NCBI GenBank assembly: GCA_016787065.1
Contig: JAEUVD010000006.1
Location: 1-64,000 of the forward strand
From: Chitinophagaceae bacterium
GTDB lineage: Bacteria > Bacteroidota > Bacteroidia > Chitinophagales > Chitinophagaceae
Reading direction: 5' to 3'
DNA length: 64,000 nucleotides
This document shows, piece after piece, positions 36,581 through 44,604 of this stretch; position 1 is the stretch's first letter, and every line of letters starts with the position of its first letter. The notes below the pieces were generated by a model that made no database searches, was not told the DNA's origin, and saw only the letters and a program-made list of their open reading frames with translations. The position numbers were made by a program, and so were the translations under genes.

Positions 36581-37606
36581 ATGGCAATATTAGATTCCAG
36601 ATACAAACTGGATTACATAAATATATTCCTCTTATTCTTTTCTTGCGCTTTAGCATTTCTAGTACCTTTTGAAATGTTTTTAATCGCCTATGGTGTTTTA
36701 GGTCCGTTACATTACTTAACGGAAATATCCTGGCTTCATGATAAGAATTACTATTCTAAAGATAGGCGGGATGTAATCCTACTGGTAGTAATTTCCTTTT
36801 TGATGACTTTTCTATTCGTAATGCAGAAGCACTACCCCGACTGGTTGGCTACTTATATCAAACCGGAATACCAAGTAGCAGGAAGTCTTACCTATATTGC
36901 CTTTGGAAGTGCATTATTTATGGCCTTCATTCGAAAACCCCTTATAAAACTCATTGGTATAGCCTTATTGATATTAACCGTTAGTTTATCGCATCACATA
37001 ATAAGTTTCTTCACGGTCTTCTTACCAACCTTGGTGCATGTTTACGTATTCACCACGTTATTCATGTTGTACGGGGCCTTGAAGATAAAATCCAAACCAG
37101 GATATCTAAGTGTTTTGGTACATATAGTTTGTCCATTTTTGTTATTTCTTTTATTCCCGGCCAGCAATATTTCATCATCGAATGGTATCGACATGTACAC
37201 GAAAAGCGATTTTGCCGGCTTAAATCAGTATATCTATTTTAATTACTTTCATGAAGCTACCGAAGGGGCCTTTACACAAGATAATTTCATGTCGATGGTA
37301 TTTAATTCTCAAGCGGGAATTGCAATTATGCGATTTATAGCCTATGCTTATACCTATCATTATTTAAATTGGTTTACGAAAACGGAGGTAATAAAATGGC
37401 ATAAAATGCCAAAGCAGCGGGCTTTTTTTATTGCCATTTGTTGGCTGGTGAGTGTTGGATTGTATGCTTATAGCTATAGTATTGGTTTTCAATGGTTATT
37501 CCTGTTAAGTTTTATGCATGTTTTGCTTGAGTTTCCGCTCAACTACATTTCCTTCGTAGGCATTTTCAGTGAACTTGGCTTTAAACGTTTGATAACCGCA
37601 AAATAA
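36581..37606 (+). CDS. Polytopic inner-membrane protein of unknown function
   Basis: A 341-residue protein from the ATG at 36581 (a GTG two codons earlier is also possible). It has about eight or nine predicted hydrophobic spans. Conserved-looking polar residues lie inside or beside membrane segments: GVLGPLHYLTEISWLHDKNY near the N-terminus, LSHHIISFF and LVHVYVFTT in the middle, and SFMHVLLEFPLN at the C-terminus. The several histidines at helix ends suggest metal or cofactor binding, but I do not recognise the family. Only 4 bp separates its stop from the start of the secreted nuclease gene. Confidence 0.75.
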   Translation: MAILDSRYKLDYINIFLLFFSCALAFLVPFEMFLIAYGVLGPLHYLTEISWLHDKNYYSKDRRDVILLVVISFLMTFLFVMQKHYPDWLATYIKPEYQVAGSLTYIAFGSALFMAFIRKPLIKLIGIALLILTVSLSHHIISFFTVFLPTLVHVYVFTTLFMLYGALKIKSKPGYLSVLVHIVCPFLLFLLFPASNISSSNGIDMYTKSDFAGLNQYIYFNYFHEATEGAFTQDNFMSMVFNSQAGIAIMRFIAYAYTYHYLNWFTKTEVIKWHKMPKQRAFFIAICWLVSVGLYAYSYSIGFQWLFLLSFMHVLLEFPLNYISFVGIFSELGFKRLITAK

Positions 37607-37610
37607 TTAC

Positions 37611-38678
37611 ATGAAAAAAATCGTGCTTCTATGGATAGTGTTAGGAATAACACAGGTGAATGGTCAATATTATAATAGTGCCCTAGGGCTTTCAGGTGCT
37701 GCGTTGCAAAATTCGTTGCACACCATAATAACAACCAATCATATTCAAAATACCTATAATGATTTATGGAGTTATTACGGAAGTACAGATATTAAGAACG
37801 GTAATCAATTATGGGATATTTATTCTGATGGAAATACCAGTTATACCTTCATTTACTCAACCGAACAATGTAGCTCCAGTTTGAGCCCAACGCAAGAAGG
37901 TAATTGTTACAATCGAGAACATACATGGCCTGCTTATTACTTTAACGACTTCTACCCTATGTATGCCGATCTTTTTCATGTTATGCCTACCGATGGCTAT
38001 GTGAATAATAAACGTAATAATTTTCCCTACGGTAAAGTGAATACGGTTAACTGGCAATCTGAAAATGGTTCAAAACTTGGGGTCGGTAATACTTATACTT
38101 CGTATTCAAGTAGCAACCCTAACCACTATGAGTTTGAACCAATTGACAGTTTTAAAGGTGATGTTGCCAGAAACTATTTTTACATGAGCACGCGTTATAA
38201 AGGACTCGATGGATCGTGGTATAATTGGGAAATGGCAAACGGCGCCAACCTTACGCAAGACGCCATAACACTACTCCTTTCTTGGCATCATTTGGATCCG
38301 GTTAGTCAGAAAGAAATAGACCGTAATAATGCTGTTTTCGCTATTCAACAAAATCGAAACCCTTTTATCGACTACCCTATTTTTGCTGATTGTATTTGGG
38401 GAAATCAAGATTGTACCAGTTTGAGTACAAAAAATATTCTGGATGAGTCGGTATTACGTTTATTCCCAAATCCTGCATCAGATAGACTTACAATAAGTTC
38501 CGGATTAGGAATAACAGTTAAATCTATTGGGCTTTTTGATTTGTGTGGACGATCTATACCGGTTATTTACAATGAAGCTACAAAATCAATAGAACTATCT
38601 AATTTGTCGAAAGGACTTTACATCGTAGTTATAGAAACTCCAGATGGTGTTGCCAGAAGACAAGTAAGTAAGATGTAA
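37611..38678 (+). CDS. Secreted endonuclease I-type nuclease with T9SS type A sorting domain
   Basis: A 355-residue protein with a signal peptide ending VNGQ. The endonuclease I/EndA-type beta-beta-alpha-metal site is clear: CYNREHTWPAYYF with the catalytic His, then DLFHVMPTDGYVNNKRNNFPYG. The last ~75 residues are a T9SS type A sorting domain (LRLFPNPASDRLTI, SIGLFDLCGRSI, LSNLSKGLYIVVIETPDG, ending RRQVSKM). It probably degrades extracellular DNA or RNA for nutrition. Start 4 bp after the preceding stop. Confidence 0.93.
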   Translation: MKKIVLLWIVLGITQVNGQYYNSALGLSGAALQNSLHTIITTNHIQNTYNDLWSYYGSTDIKNGNQLWDIYSDGNTSYTFIYSTEQCSSSLSPTQEGNCYNREHTWPAYYFNDFYPMYADLFHVMPTDGYVNNKRNNFPYGKVNTVNWQSENGSKLGVGNTYTSYSSSNPNHYEFEPIDSFKGDVARNYFYMSTRYKGLDGSWYNWEMANGANLTQDAITLLLSWHHLDPVSQKEIDRNNAVFAIQQNRNPFIDYPIFADCIWGNQDCTSLSTKNILDESVLRLFPNPASDRLTISSGLGITVKSIGLFDLCGRSIPVIYNEATKSIELSNLSKGLYIVVIETPDGVARRQVSKM

Positions 38679-38687
38679 TTGAAAAAA

Positions 38688-38906
38688 TTAGGAAATATCA
38701 GACTTGAACGTCTTTACTGAAATCTTGCCGTCTGATAAAGTGGGTTTAACACCTTGAAAGATACTTTGGTTTACCTTATTGATTGGCGTGGTAGAAAAAT
38801 AAGGGGAAGTGCTATTATTAGAACTAAATTTAGCATGATAAATTGCACATATCACCAAGGAATAACCTACAATAAGTACCGTGTATAAGTTAAGTTTTTG
38901 CTTCAT
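38688..38906 (-). CDS. Small single-pass membrane protein
   Basis: A 72-residue protein with one hydrophobic span at residues 6-24 and a polar Ser/Thr/Lys-rich tail. No known domain. A consensus -7 box (TATTTTTG) 29 nt upstream and an AGGAG-like stretch just before the ATG support it as a real gene. Confidence 0.55.
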   Translation of the reverse strand: MKQKLNLYTVLIVGYSLVICAIYHAKFSSNNSTSPYFSTTPINKVNQSIFQGVKPTLSDGKISVKTFKSDIS

Positions 38907-38935
38907 ACGTTTAGAATAAACTCCTAAATCCAGTG

Positions 38936-38943
38936 CAAAAATA
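38936..38943 (-). promoter_or_regulatory. -7 box of the small membrane protein gene
   Basis: TATTTTTG followed by C on the minus strand (38943-38936). Confidence 0.5.
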
Positions 38944-39008
38944 GGTAAAGATGTTGGAATTCACGGCATTATTCACTAAAATTTATCAAAATATTTGAAA
39001 AAATTATA

Positions 39009-40277
39009 TCAGTTACAATCAGATTTGTTCATTTCATTCAGTTTGAACATGTTAGAAGGCGACTTATCTATAAATAAAATGATAATAACATAAATGCATG
39101 CTCCGTATTGTGTTTCAAAAAGTGGTTCAAATAACATTCCAAAAAAAAGCACCAAGAATACAGCAACATGGAGGAACCCGAATTTTAGTACCCGCGTTAT
39201 CCATCGCCACTGAAAATAAACCAGATAAAGGCAAGCTAGAAGCCCTCCTCCTACCCAAACCATTAAAAATTGATTATGAGGTAACAAAGGTTCTTCCGTA
39301 CGTTCAGGAAAATCTCTTTTGAAACGCCAATCCATTTCTTTATATACATCGCCCAAACCTACTCCTAAAAGAGGCTGCTTTTTGAGTATATCGAAGGCGT
39401 ATTGGTACGAGATAATTCTTCCTTCGTCGCTTACATTCGCTTGCAGATGATTGTTTCCTATTTCGTGAAAACTATATTCCAAGTAACTAATCTTACTTCG
39501 AAATGTGGATGAAAAACGATAGCTTATTACTGGAATGAGCATTAACAGGAGCAACAAGCCAACCACAAATTTTCTATTCTGCTTTTTCCTAAAGAGGTAA
39601 AATAGAAAAGTTAAACAAACCAAATAATAGGATAAAACCCCCGTTTTTGAACTTAGTATATGAATAAATACGGTAAAGTACAAGAATAAGCCGCCCCAAA
39701 GAATTTTAGAAATCAACGTAGGAGCTTGTTGCCCATAGAATAGAATTACTGCACATCCTATAGCCACAGCCATACTGTAGCGAATATGATCGCTTTTGAA
39801 AGGTGTAGGAATTACTTTTGAAAAGCCATAACTGGCATCAAACAAATCCTTTTGGGAGAAATAGGTAAATAAGCTAATTGAGTTTCCTATTGTAAGAAAA
39901 ACTAAAAACAAAATAAGCCCTGGTTTAAGCCATTCATGGGTTTCATTTCTAAAAGAGAGGAAACTAAAAGGTAAAACAAGGAATGGAAGCATAATCGTCA
40001 TTCGTTGAAGATAATACTTCAAATCAGTACTCCAAAAGAAAGTAAACGCCATAATTATGGCGTAAAGGCTCATTAAAACATAGGGTGTATTATGAATAAA
40101 TTCACTCCAGTTATTCTTCCTTTTTGAATGAACTATAGCTGCTAAAACAAGCGTCATCATGCCAATACTCATGAGCGCTCTTGAAAAAAACAAACCTATT
40201 ACTATAAGCAAACAACCCAACCCGTGTATTTGAATCGGCAAGGATTGTTGTTTAATTTTAAGTAATAGTTCTTTCAA
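39009..40277 (-). CDS. O-antigen ligase/polymerase family membrane protein
   Basis: A 422-residue protein with about ten hydrophobic spans and a long extracytoplasmic loop. The Wzy_C signature is seen around LKKQPLLGVGLGDVYKEMDWRF and EEPLLPHNQFLMVWVGGG (the P-H-N-x-F-L motif and conserved Arg residues). Such proteins ligate or polymerise surface glycans on lipid carriers. No glycosyltransferase cluster surrounds it. It is transcribed away from meaB, with an 81-bp gap. Confidence 0.83.
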   Translation of the reverse strand: MKELLLKIKQQSLPIQIHGLGCLLIVIGLFFSRALMSIGMMTLVLAAIVHSKRKNNWSEFIHNTPYVLMSLYAIIMAFTFFWSTDLKYYLQRMTIMLPFLVLPFSFLSFRNETHEWLKPGLILFLVFLTIGNSISLFTYFSQKDLFDASYGFSKVIPTPFKSDHIRYSMAVAIGCAVILFYGQQAPTLISKILWGGLFLYFTVFIHILSSKTGVLSYYLVCLTFLFYLFRKKQNRKFVVGLLLLLMLIPVISYRFSSTFRSKISYLEYSFHEIGNNHLQANVSDEGRIISYQYAFDILKKQPLLGVGLGDVYKEMDWRFKRDFPERTEEPLLPHNQFLMVWVGGGLLACLYLVYFQWRWITRVLKFGFLHVAVFLVLFFGMLFEPLFETQYGACIYVIIILFIDKSPSNMFKLNEMNKSDCN

Positions 40278-40313
40278 ATTAAGGAATTAATTTAGAAGGC
40301 AAAAATGATGTAA

Positions 40314-40321
40314 TACCTTTG
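40314..40321 (+). promoter_or_regulatory. -7 box of meaB
   Basis: TACCTTTG followed by C, 37 nt before the TTG start at 40359. Confidence 0.5.
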
Positions 40322-40358
40322 CATCTCCTTGCAATAACGAATAAAATATCAGAAAATT

Positions 40359-41258
40359 TTGTCTATTTCTAAACTCATTCATGAAATTAATCTTGGTTCA
40401 TTTCAAGCCATCGCCAAAGGAATTACTTTGGTTGAAAATCAGTTACCTGGCCATCAAGAATTGTTACGAACCATTTCCCAAAATCGTAGAACCAAAATTA
40501 TTGGGTTTACAGGCCCTCCCGGTGCCGGTAAAAGTTCTCTCATTAATGCCCTTCTAGCTCAGTTAGCCCACTCAAATAAAATTGCCGTACTTTCTATTGA
40601 TCCATCATCACCATTTAACTTAGGCGCACTTCTTGGCGACCGGATAAGAATGAACGATTTTTATTTGAATCCTCATGTTTTCATACGTTCTATGGCTAGT
40701 AGAGGATCGTTGGGTGGACTTTGTCCTTCCGTTATTGAAGTGACCGAACTACTGAAAGCAGCACCTTTCGACTATATTTTTCTGGAAACCGTAGGTGTTG
40801 GACAAAGCGAAATTGAAATTAGCGGACTGGCCGATACAACAGTTGTAGTTATGGTACCGGAAGCCGGCGATGAAATTCAAACTATGAAGGCCGGAGTAAT
40901 GGAGATTGCCGACATCTTTGTTGTGAACAAGTCCGATAGAAGCATGGCGGATGAGTTTATCAAGAACTTAAAAATATTGGTTCACGCTAACCATCAAGAA
41001 TGGGAAATACCTGTACTAAAATCGGTTGCCACTTCAGGTGAAGGGATACAGGAAATTATTCGCCTTATAGATCTTCACGCGAATTATACCAGTAATAATA
41101 CACTGAAACGGTCTCAATTATTATGCGATAAAGTTTTTCAGCTCATCCAGAAAAAAAGAATGGAAAAAGTAAATAAAGAAGATTTACAACGCCAACTTCA
41201 GCATGAAATGGATTCCTCAAATTTTAATCTGTTTCGATTTGCTGAAGCTTGGTACTAA
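40359..41258 (+). CDS. meaB: Methylmalonyl-CoA mutase-associated GTPase MeaB
   Basis: A 299-residue G3E-family GTPase. It starts with TTG (LSISKLIHEINLG), and the N-terminal helix matches MeaB. Walker A GFTGPPGAGKSSL lies near residues 48-60. The Mg site is IDPSSPFNLGALLGDRIRM, a switch region ETVGVGQSEIEIS follows, and NKSD specifies guanine. It protects and reloads adenosylcobalamin in methylmalonyl-CoA mutase. The mutase genes are not in this window. Its stop is 1 nt from the converging porX stop. Confidence 0.94.
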   Translation: MSISKLIHEINLGSFQAIAKGITLVENQLPGHQELLRTISQNRRTKIIGFTGPPGAGKSSLINALLAQLAHSNKIAVLSIDPSSPFNLGALLGDRIRMNDFYLNPHVFIRSMASRGSLGGLCPSVIEVTELLKAAPFDYIFLETVGVGQSEIEISGLADTTVVVMVPEAGDEIQTMKAGVMEIADIFVVNKSDRSMADEFIKNLKILVHANHQEWEIPVLKSVATSGEGIQEIIRLIDLHANYTSNNTLKRSQLLCDKVFQLIQKKRMEKVNKEDLQRQLQHEMDSSNFNLFRFAEAWY

Positions 41259-41259
41259 T

Positions 41260-42813
41260 TTACTTTTTGCTTAAAACAACCACTGGAATTAACATCTCTT
41301 CTAACGAAACACCACCATGTTGAAATGTATTTCTGAAATAATTTACGAAGTGATTATAATTATTGGGATAACATAAATAGCCATCATGCTTCGCAAAAAT
41401 AAAGGTGGAATTAAAATTAGGTTTTGGAAGTCCAACATCATTCGGTTCTCGATAAGAAATAACTCCTTTACCTTCATACTGAAGATTCTTACCATGTTTA
41501 TAACGAATATTCGTGGTAGTTTGCTTGTCGCCAATAACCTTATACGGAGATTTGACACGAACGCTGCCATGATCGGTTGCAACCACCAATTTAATGTCTT
41601 TGTCTGCAACTTTTTTCAACGCCTGATGTAATGGTGAATGTTCGAACCAACTTTTAGTGATTGATCGATAGGAAACTTCATCATTTGCTAATTCTTTCAA
41701 GACCTCCATTTCAGTGCGGGCGTGTGAAAGCATATCCACGAAGTTGTAAACAATAATATTTATGTCGTTATGCAATAAATCCTGAATATTATTTACCAAT
41801 TGTTCGCCGCTATCATGGTTTGTAATTTTAGTATAAGAATACTTTAGATTCCCAAGTCCAGCGCGTTGCAATTGATCCTTAAAGAATAATTCTTCATACA
41901 AATTTTTACCCCCATCTTCATCATCATTTTTCCATTCAACAGGAAATTTCTTTTCGATATCTCGTGGCATCATACCCGCGAAAATGGCATTCCGACTATA
42001 TTGTGTTGTTGTTGGTAAAATAGCCATTGCTATATCTTCCTGAAGCACTCGGAAATTTTCAGTAAAAATGGGTTCAATCGTCTTCCACTGATCAAATCGT
42101 AAATTATCGATGAGAACAAAAAAGGTCGACTTCCCTTTTTCCAAATTCGGGAATAAATAATTTTTTAGGAGAGAATGACTCATAACCGGAGCATCAGGTG
42201 AATTATTCTTCAGCCATTTTATATAATTCTTATCGATAAACTTACAGAATTCATTATTGGCTTCTTCCTTCTGGGAAGTATGAATTTCCTGCATTTCCGG
42301 ACTATCAGATTTCTGCATTTCCAACTCCCAATAAACTATTTTTTTATACAATTCACACCATTCTTTATAATCAGGATTTGAATTTAAGGCCAAAAATAAA
42401 TTTCGAAATTCTTGTTGATACTGTTGCGTAGTTTTTTCACCGACTAGTGTTTTGGAATCAATGATTTTCTTTAACGTCAACAATATTTGATTCGGATTAA
42501 CAGGCTTTATCAAATAATCGGTGATTTGCGAGCCAATAGCATCCTCCATAATATTCTCTGCTTCATTTTTGGTAACCATCACCACCGGAATATGTTTGTT
42601 ATACTCTCTAATTTGAACAAGTGTTTCAAGACCTGTCATACCTGGCATACTCTCATCTAAAAGAATTACATCTATCGGATTCGATTTCAAATATTCTATT
42701 CCATCATAACCGTTTGACTGTAATTCAACGCTATACCCCTTGTTTTCAAGAAACATAATTTGCGATTTAAGAGAATCCATTTCGTCATCAATCCAAAGAA
42801 TTTTTGTACTCAT
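41260..42813 (-). CDS. porX: T9SS response regulator PorX
   Basis: A 517-residue two-domain protein. Residues 1-120 are a receiver domain with Asp9/Asp10, phospho-acceptor Asp53 in ILLDESMPG, and Lys103 in YLIKPVN. After a helical linker, residues ~215-517 form a PglZ/alkaline-phosphatase-superfamily domain (FVLIDNLRFDQW with the metal-binding Asp, NIIVYNFVDMLSHAR, VVATDHGS). This architecture is diagnostic of PorX, which with PorY and SigP controls T9SS gene expression and binds nucleotides via its PglZ-type domain. The near-consensus -7 box TACATTTA lies upstream. The window contains at least four likely T9SS cargo genes. Confidence 0.95.
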   Translation of the reverse strand: MSTKILWIDDEMDSLKSQIMFLENKGYSVELQSNGYDGIEYLKSNPIDVILLDESMPGMTGLETLVQIREYNKHIPVVMVTKNEAENIMEDAIGSQITDYLIKPVNPNQILLTLKKIIDSKTLVGEKTTQQYQQEFRNLFLALNSNPDYKEWCELYKKIVYWELEMQKSDSPEMQEIHTSQKEEANNEFCKFIDKNYIKWLKNNSPDAPVMSHSLLKNYLFPNLEKGKSTFFVLIDNLRFDQWKTIEPIFTENFRVLQEDIAMAILPTTTQYSRNAIFAGMMPRDIEKKFPVEWKNDDEDGGKNLYEELFFKDQLQRAGLGNLKYSYTKITNHDSGEQLVNNIQDLLHNDINIIVYNFVDMLSHARTEMEVLKELANDEVSYRSITKSWFEHSPLHQALKKVADKDIKLVVATDHGSVRVKSPYKVIGDKQTTTNIRYKHGKNLQYEGKGVISYREPNDVGLPKPNFNSTFIFAKHDGYLCYPNNYNHFVNYFRNTFQHGGVSLEEMLIPVVVLSKK

Positions 42814-42913
42814 TATTTATTTTATATTGTTGGTAAATGTAGTTTTATTGTACTACAAACTAAGTAATTGCTAAAATATTGCTCTAATTCATTTTCTTTT
42901 ACATTATTCTAAC

Positions 42914-42943
42914 ACAAAAAAAAGCTACCCAAACGGGTAGCTT
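42914..42943 (-). terminator. Rho-independent terminator of the DUF4476 gene
   Basis: A 9-bp stem AAGCTACCC/GGGTAGCTT with a 4-nt loop at 42922-42943, followed on the minus strand by a long T tract. It separates the DUF4476 gene from porX. Confidence 0.88.
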
Positions 42944-42961
42944 CAGCGAAATAGGTTTTTA

Positions 42962-43810
42962 TTAATTTTGTTTTTGAAGGAATTCGTTTAACTCATCTTT
43001 ACTGCTTTGGAAAGTAAAAACATCATTCACTTGAAAATAGTTTCGTTTATCGGCAACATAGCGGTAGCTCGACTTAGCAAAATCCAAACGAGTACTTTCG
43101 AAACTAAATTCATTGAGAATACCAACCAGTTGGGCAACTGAAATTCGATTATTACGTAACGCTGTATTGGCAACACTTACTTTACTACTTTCAAAAGATG
43201 CCTTGCGTATTTGATCAATCAATTGATTATACCCCCCTGTAGTCATTACACCAGAATAATTATTCCAGTTACGATCGTTGTAATCGTCATTATAGCGCTC
43301 TTGTTCGTTATGTTTCCAATTTTCATTATCATTAATCCGATTCCAACTGTTATAATATTCATTTTGTTTTTTTCGGGTTGGATCGTTTTTCCAGTTTCTG
43401 TTATTATTCCAACATTGATTGTCTTCATCCCAATTATCCCAATTATCATTGTTATTCCAATAACCATAATCATCGATACAACAATTTTCTTCAACCTCCA
43501 TCGACATTCTATCTACTGAACAATAATAAATGTTACCTGGTTTTGTTTTAATGTTGCCTTTATAAGCTAGTATTCCATTACGGTAACCATGTCCGTTAGA
43601 ATTATAAACAAATACAGAGATAGTATGAAAACCTGCTGGTAAATCACCGATAGTAAGATTTCGAGCCATTTTATTAAATCGCTTACCGTCGATGGTTACT
43701 GAAATTGTTCTGCCACGATATTCTCTGATGCGCAACATCGAATTTCGATACGACGCGTTTGTTGTAAGTTGTGCGATCAGAATTAATACGAATAAAAATA
43801 TCTTTTTCAT
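42962..43810 (-). CDS. Secreted DUF4476 protein with Asn/Trp-rich linker
   Basis: A 282-residue exported protein (signal MKKIFLFVLILIAQLTTNAS). Residues ~25-100 are a beta domain (RGRTISVTIDGKRFNK, GDLPAGFHTISVFVYN). Residues ~115-190 are extremely rich in Asn, Asp, Trp and Tyr (WNNNDNWDNWDEDNQCWNNN). The last ~95 residues are a DUF4476 domain made of three similar helical units (FESSKVSVANTALRNNRISV, FESTRLDFAKSSYRYV, FQSSKDELNEFL). The function of the family is unknown. The Trp/Asn-rich linker is unusual. Confidence 0.85.
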   Translation of the reverse strand: MKKIFLFVLILIAQLTTNASYRNSMLRIREYRGRTISVTIDGKRFNKMARNLTIGDLPAGFHTISVFVYNSNGHGYRNGILAYKGNIKTKPGNIYYCSVDRMSMEVEENCCIDDYGYWNNNDNWDNWDEDNQCWNNNRNWKNDPTRKKQNEYYNSWNRINDNENWKHNEQERYNDDYNDRNWNNYSGVMTTGGYNQLIDQIRKASFESSKVSVANTALRNNRISVAQLVGILNEFSFESTRLDFAKSSYRYVADKRNYFQVNDVFTFQSSKDELNEFLQKQN

Positions 43811-43876
43811 TGTTATAAAATTTGTGGCCTAGACTTTCTTTAAATTTTGAAGTTAACAAGCAAATATAGAATAACT

Positions 43877-44602
43877 TTAAGATAACAGGTGATAACAAAT
43901 AATACCTGTTGCAACAGCAACATTCAAGCTTTCTGCCTTGCCCTTTGCCGGAATCGTAATTCGATGATCTGCAAGTTCGATTAATTCATCACGCAGACCC
44001 TTGGATTCATTGCCAAGAAGTAAAAATCCTTTGGAACTTGGATTAACCTGCGCTAACGAAATTCCGTGCAAAACCGCGGCATATTTAGGTATGGTCGGAT
44101 ATTGAGATAATAGCGAAAGCACATCGGTTACGATACACTGCACTCTAAAAATGCTACCCATAGACGCTTGAATCACCTTTGAATTAAAAACGTCGGCTGT
44201 ATCGGGTGAACAATACATGCTTTCTATTCCGAACCAGTCGGCAATTCGGATAATGGTTCCCACATTCCCGGGATCCTGAATTTTGTCAAGAACGAAATGA
44301 AATCCATTTGGTTCCGGAACGGTACTGGTATTTTTTTCAAGCACAGCCATTATTGGCTGTGGGGTTTGCCAATTGCTAATACTGTTTAATTCGGATTGTT
44401 TTAAAAAGTGAATTTTTGATGAATCCAGCGAATCCAATTCTAGCTTTGAATGTTCATGAACTAAAATTTGTTTTACGTTAAAGCGTGATAGTAATGCTTC
44501 TCTTACCAATTTTTCGCCTTCTATTACAAACTCCCCCACTTCATCGCGGTATTTTTTATCGGATAATTGTTTTATATGATTAATTTGCGACCGAGTAAGC
44601 AT
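43877..44602 (-). CDS. TrmH/SpoU-family RNA methyltransferase
   Basis: A 241-residue SPOUT methyltransferase. The N-terminal substrate-binding domain begins MLTRSQINHIKQLSDKKYRDE and has EFVIEGEKLVREAL. The knotted catalytic domain has motif 1 LDKIQDPGNVGTIIRIADWFG, motif 2 LLLGNESKGLRDEL, and motif 3 ITIPAKGKAESLNVAVATGI. It methylates a ribose 2'-OH in tRNA or rRNA; the target is unknown. Its start codon is 2 bp from the divergent tamL start, so both promoters must lie within the opposite coding sequence. Confidence 0.93.
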   Translation of the reverse strand: MLTRSQINHIKQLSDKKYRDEVGEFVIEGEKLVREALLSRFNVKQILVHEHSKLELDSLDSSKIHFLKQSELNSISNWQTPQPIMAVLEKNTSTVPEPNGFHFVLDKIQDPGNVGTIIRIADWFGIESMYCSPDTADVFNSKVIQASMGSIFRVQCIVTDVLSLLSQYPTIPKYAAVLHGISLAQVNPSSKGFLLLGNESKGLRDELIELADHRITIPAKGKAESLNVAVATGIICYHLLS

Positions 44603-44604
44603 AC

